Source: Frankia sp. QA3 (GTDB lineage: Bacteria > Actinomycetota > Actinomycetes > Frankiales > Frankiaceae). Taken from it: 64,000 nucleotides of DNA. Made by a program: the position numbers and the translations under genes. Location: the NCBI RefSeq assembly GCF_000262465.1, contig NZ_CM001489.1:5799610-5863609 (forward strand). Direction: 5' to 3'. Under the pieces are notes generated by a model. That model was not told where the DNA came from, did not search any database, and saw nothing but the letters and a program-made list of their open reading frames with translations. This document shows, piece by piece, positions 62,182-64,000 of this stretch (its first letter is position 1; the number at the start of each line of letters is the position of its first letter).

Positions 62182-62702
62182 GGCTGGGCGCCGGCGGCTG
62201 CTGCCGTGCTCAGGGCGTCCGCCGCGGCCTGCTCGAAGTCGTCCTTGAACGCGGCGAGCTTGAGGCTGAGATCGGGGTCGGACAGCGCCAGGATCTGGAT
62301 GGCGAGGATCGCCGCGTTCGTCGAGTTGTTCAGCCCGACGGTGGCGACCGGCACCCCCGGCGGCATCTGGGCGATGGCGAGCATCGAGTCCATCCCGTCC
62401 AGCGCCCCGCCGGAGATCGGCACCCCGATCACCGGCAGCGTGGTCAGCGCCGCGACGGCGCCGGGCAGCGCCGCGGCCAGGCCCGCCCCGGCGATGACCA
62501 CCGAGATGTCCCGGGCCCGCAGCTGGCCGACGTACTCGGCCAGCGTGCGCGGGGCCCGGTGCGCCGACAGCGACACCTGCTCGTACGGCACGCCGAAGCG
62601 CTCCAGGGTGGCGCCGGCCTTGCTCATCGTCTGGGTGTCCGACGGCGACCCGAAGACGACGGCCACCCGGGGACGGTCCGGTCCGGTGCTGCTCTGCGAC
62701 AT
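62178..62702 (-). CDS. purE: N5-carboxyaminoimidazole ribonucleotide mutase
   Basis: 174 residues. Converts N5-CAIR to CAIR. Class I motifs: VAVVFGSPSDTQTMSKAGAT, YEQVSLSAHRAPRTLAEYV (catalytic His) and VVIAGAGLAAALPGAVAALT with VIGVPISGGALDGMDSMLAI. The catalytic and binding residues of class I enzymes (S-D, S-A-H-R) are present. The normal partner PurK is not in the window. The gene lies three bases after purD and overlaps purB, showing the order purD-purE-purB in one transcript. Confidence 0.96.
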   Translation of the reverse strand: MSQSSTGPDRPRVAVVFGSPSDTQTMSKAGATLERFGVPYEQVSLSAHRAPRTLAEYVGQLRARDISVVIAGAGLAAALPGAVAALTTLPVIGVPISGGALDGMDSMLAIAQMPPGVPVATVGLNNSTNAAILAIQILALSDPDLSLKLAAFKDDFEQAAADALSTAAAAGAQP

Positions 62703-62705
62703 GGT

Positions 62706-64000
62706 CTACTCCTTCTTCCTCGGCCGCGTCGGGTCCTCGCCCGGCGCGATGTCCGCACGGTGTACGTCAGCCGCATGACGCATCCGGGACGGATCCCCGA
62801 TATCGGTTCGGTAATGGGCGCCGGCCAGCGAGATCCGGCTGACGGCCTCGTAGGCAGATCCTCGCGCGGACTCCAGGTTGGAGCCGATTGCCGTGACGGA
62901 CAGCACCCTTCCCCCGGAGGAGACGATCTGCCCGTCGGCGTCCCGGCGGGTCGCGGCGTGCAGGACGTCGACGCCGGTCAGCGCCCCGGCGGCGGCGAGT
63001 CCCCGGATCGGGTCGCCCAGGCGCGGGGCCGCCGGGTAGCCGGGCGCGGCGACGACGACGCTGATGGCGGCGCCCGAGCGCCACACCGGCGCGCGGCGCC
63101 CGGACAGCACGTCGGTCAGCGGTGTGGTCAGCAGGGCCAGGATGGCCTGCGTCTCGGGATCGCCGAAGCGGACGTTGAACTCCACCACCCGGGGGCCGCG
63201 GGTGGTCAGCGCGAGGCCGACGTAGAGCAGGCCGGTGAACGGGGTACCGCGCCGCGCCATCTCGTCCACGGTCGGGCGGATCACCGTCGCGACGATCTCC
63301 GCGGTCAGCCCGTGTGACGCCCAGGGCAGCGGGGTGTAGGCACCCATCCCGCCGGTGTTCGGCCCGGTGTCGCCGTCGCCGACCCGCTTGTGATCCTGGG
63401 CGGGCAGCAGCGGCAGGATCGCGCCGGACTCGGTCACGACCGCGAACAGCGAGACCTCCGGGCCGTCGAGGTACTCCTCCAGGACGACCCGGTCATCCGG
63501 GCCGCGCAGGCTCGCGCGCACGGCGGCGACGGCGGCGTCGCGGTCCTCGGTCACGGTGACGCCCTTGCCGGCGGCCAGCCCGTCGTACTTCACCACGTAC
63601 GGCGGGCCGAACTCGTCGAGGTCGGCGAGGGCCGGCTCGACCTCGGTGTGGTCGCGGCCCGCGGCGGTGGGCACGCCCGCGGCGCGCATCACCCCCTTGG
63701 CGAACGCCTTGCTGCCCTCCAGCCGGGCGGCGGCCGCGCTCGGCCCGAACACCGGCAGGCCGCGGGCGCGGACCTCGTCGGCGGCCCCGGCGACCAGCGG
63801 CCCCTCGGGGCCGATCACCGTGAGGTCCGCCCCGACCCGTTCGGCGAGGTCGGCGACCGCGTCCGGGTCGGCGACGTCGAGCTGGCGGGGCTCGGCGAGC
63901 TCGGCCGTGCCGGCGTTGCCCGGCGCGCACACCAGCGCGTCGACCCTCGGGTCGCGAGCAAGCGCCCGGCACAGCGCGTGCTCGCGCCCGCCGGAGCCGA
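62706..64000 (-). CDS. purD: Phosphoribosylamine-glycine ligase, start beyond window
   Basis: 430 residues visible; only the first few are missing, since the edge reads GSGGREHALCRALARDPRVD, normally within residues 7-30. Joins phosphoribosylamine and glycine with ATP, purine step 2. ATP-grasp motifs are GPSAAAARLEGSKAFAKGVM, PPYVVKYDGLAAGKGVTV, VLEEYLDGPEVSLFAVV, QDHKRVGDGDTGPNTGGMGA and VVEFNVRFGDPETQAIL. The C-terminal extension (DPSRMRHAADVHRADIAPGE) is a little longer than usual. First seen gene of purD-purE-purB. Confidence 0.96.
   Translation of the reverse strand, partial: GSGGREHALCRALARDPRVDALVCAPGNAGTAELAEPRQLDVADPDAVADLAERVGADLTVIGPEGPLVAGAADEVRARGLPVFGPSAAAARLEGSKAFAKGVMRAAGVPTAAGRDHTEVEPALADLDEFGPPYVVKYDGLAAGKGVTVTEDRDAAVAAVRASLRGPDDRVVLEEYLDGPEVSLFAVVTESGAILPLLPAQDHKRVGDGDTGPNTGGMGAYTPLPWASHGLTAEIVATVIRPTVDEMARRGTPFTGLLYVGLALTTRGPRVVEFNVRFGDPETQAILALLTTPLTDVLSGRRAPVWRSGAAISVVVAAPGYPAAPRLGDPIRGLAAAGALTGVDVLHAATRRDADGQIVSSGGRVLSVTAIGSNLESARGSAYEAVSRISLAGAHYRTDIGDPSRMRHAADVHRADIAPGEDPTRPRKKE

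Overview
The window is high-GC actinobacterial chromosome (GC-rich third codon positions, many GTG starts, 1-4 base gene overlaps, CIRCE, IdeR-type and ClgR-type sites). Gene content and order (folP-folB-folK-DUF3180; groEL with a zinc-ribbon threonine-synthase-like gene and a trehalose pair; panC-panD-nadB-nadC-coaX with clpC nearby; purD-purE-purB) fit an actinomycete. The many membrane mannosyltransferase-like genes and lineage-specific repeats would suit Frankia or a relative. The genus is an inference from memory.

Layout. 1-1226: a TPR-like regulatory protein running off the left edge. 2013-5541: an acetyltransferase gene overlapping a folate operon (folP, folB, folK, DUF3180). 5812-8427: a proline-rich membrane-anchored protein and a small unknown protein. 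8470-13029: an XPB-type helicase and its WYL-bearing companion. 13106-14728: a Uma2 protein, then 1 kb of non-coding DNA with a strong terminator and a 93-bp tandem repeat. 14729-18258: groEL behind two CIRCE operators, and a threonine-synthase-like gene behind a SAM-I (S-box) riboswitch. 18471-23600: HAD phosphatase, trehalose-6-phosphate synthase/phosphatase, LytR_C protein, DUF3263, RNHCP protein. 23878-30349: glutamate dehydrogenase and three large membrane proteins with overlapping ends. 30372-39361: four minus-strand genes: a channel-like TrkA-N protein with two RyR-like domains, a membrane-anchored PP2C phosphatase, a 1387-residue repeat protein ending in a membrane anchor, and a 378-residue unknown. 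This is the best candidate for an undescribed system. 40312-42757: purple acid phosphatase-like protein and a TSUP permease. 42887-49106: clpC, then an accessory block (iron-regulated FhuF-like protein, convergent hicA/hicB, secreted SGNH hydrolase). 49232-54303: pantothenate and NAD biosynthesis. 54470-59277: MMPL transporter, purC and a broken Ser/Thr kinase gene. 59500-60782: two small unknown proteins. 60874-64000: purB, purE and a purD cut by the right edge.

The core genes make folate, NAD, CoA precursors and purines, plus chaperone and protease functions under HrcA and probably ClgR control. Between them lie accessory genes with many short tandem repeats, several of which cover stop codons or flank genes. 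No tRNA, rRNA, CRISPR array, insertion sequence or prophage gene was recognised.
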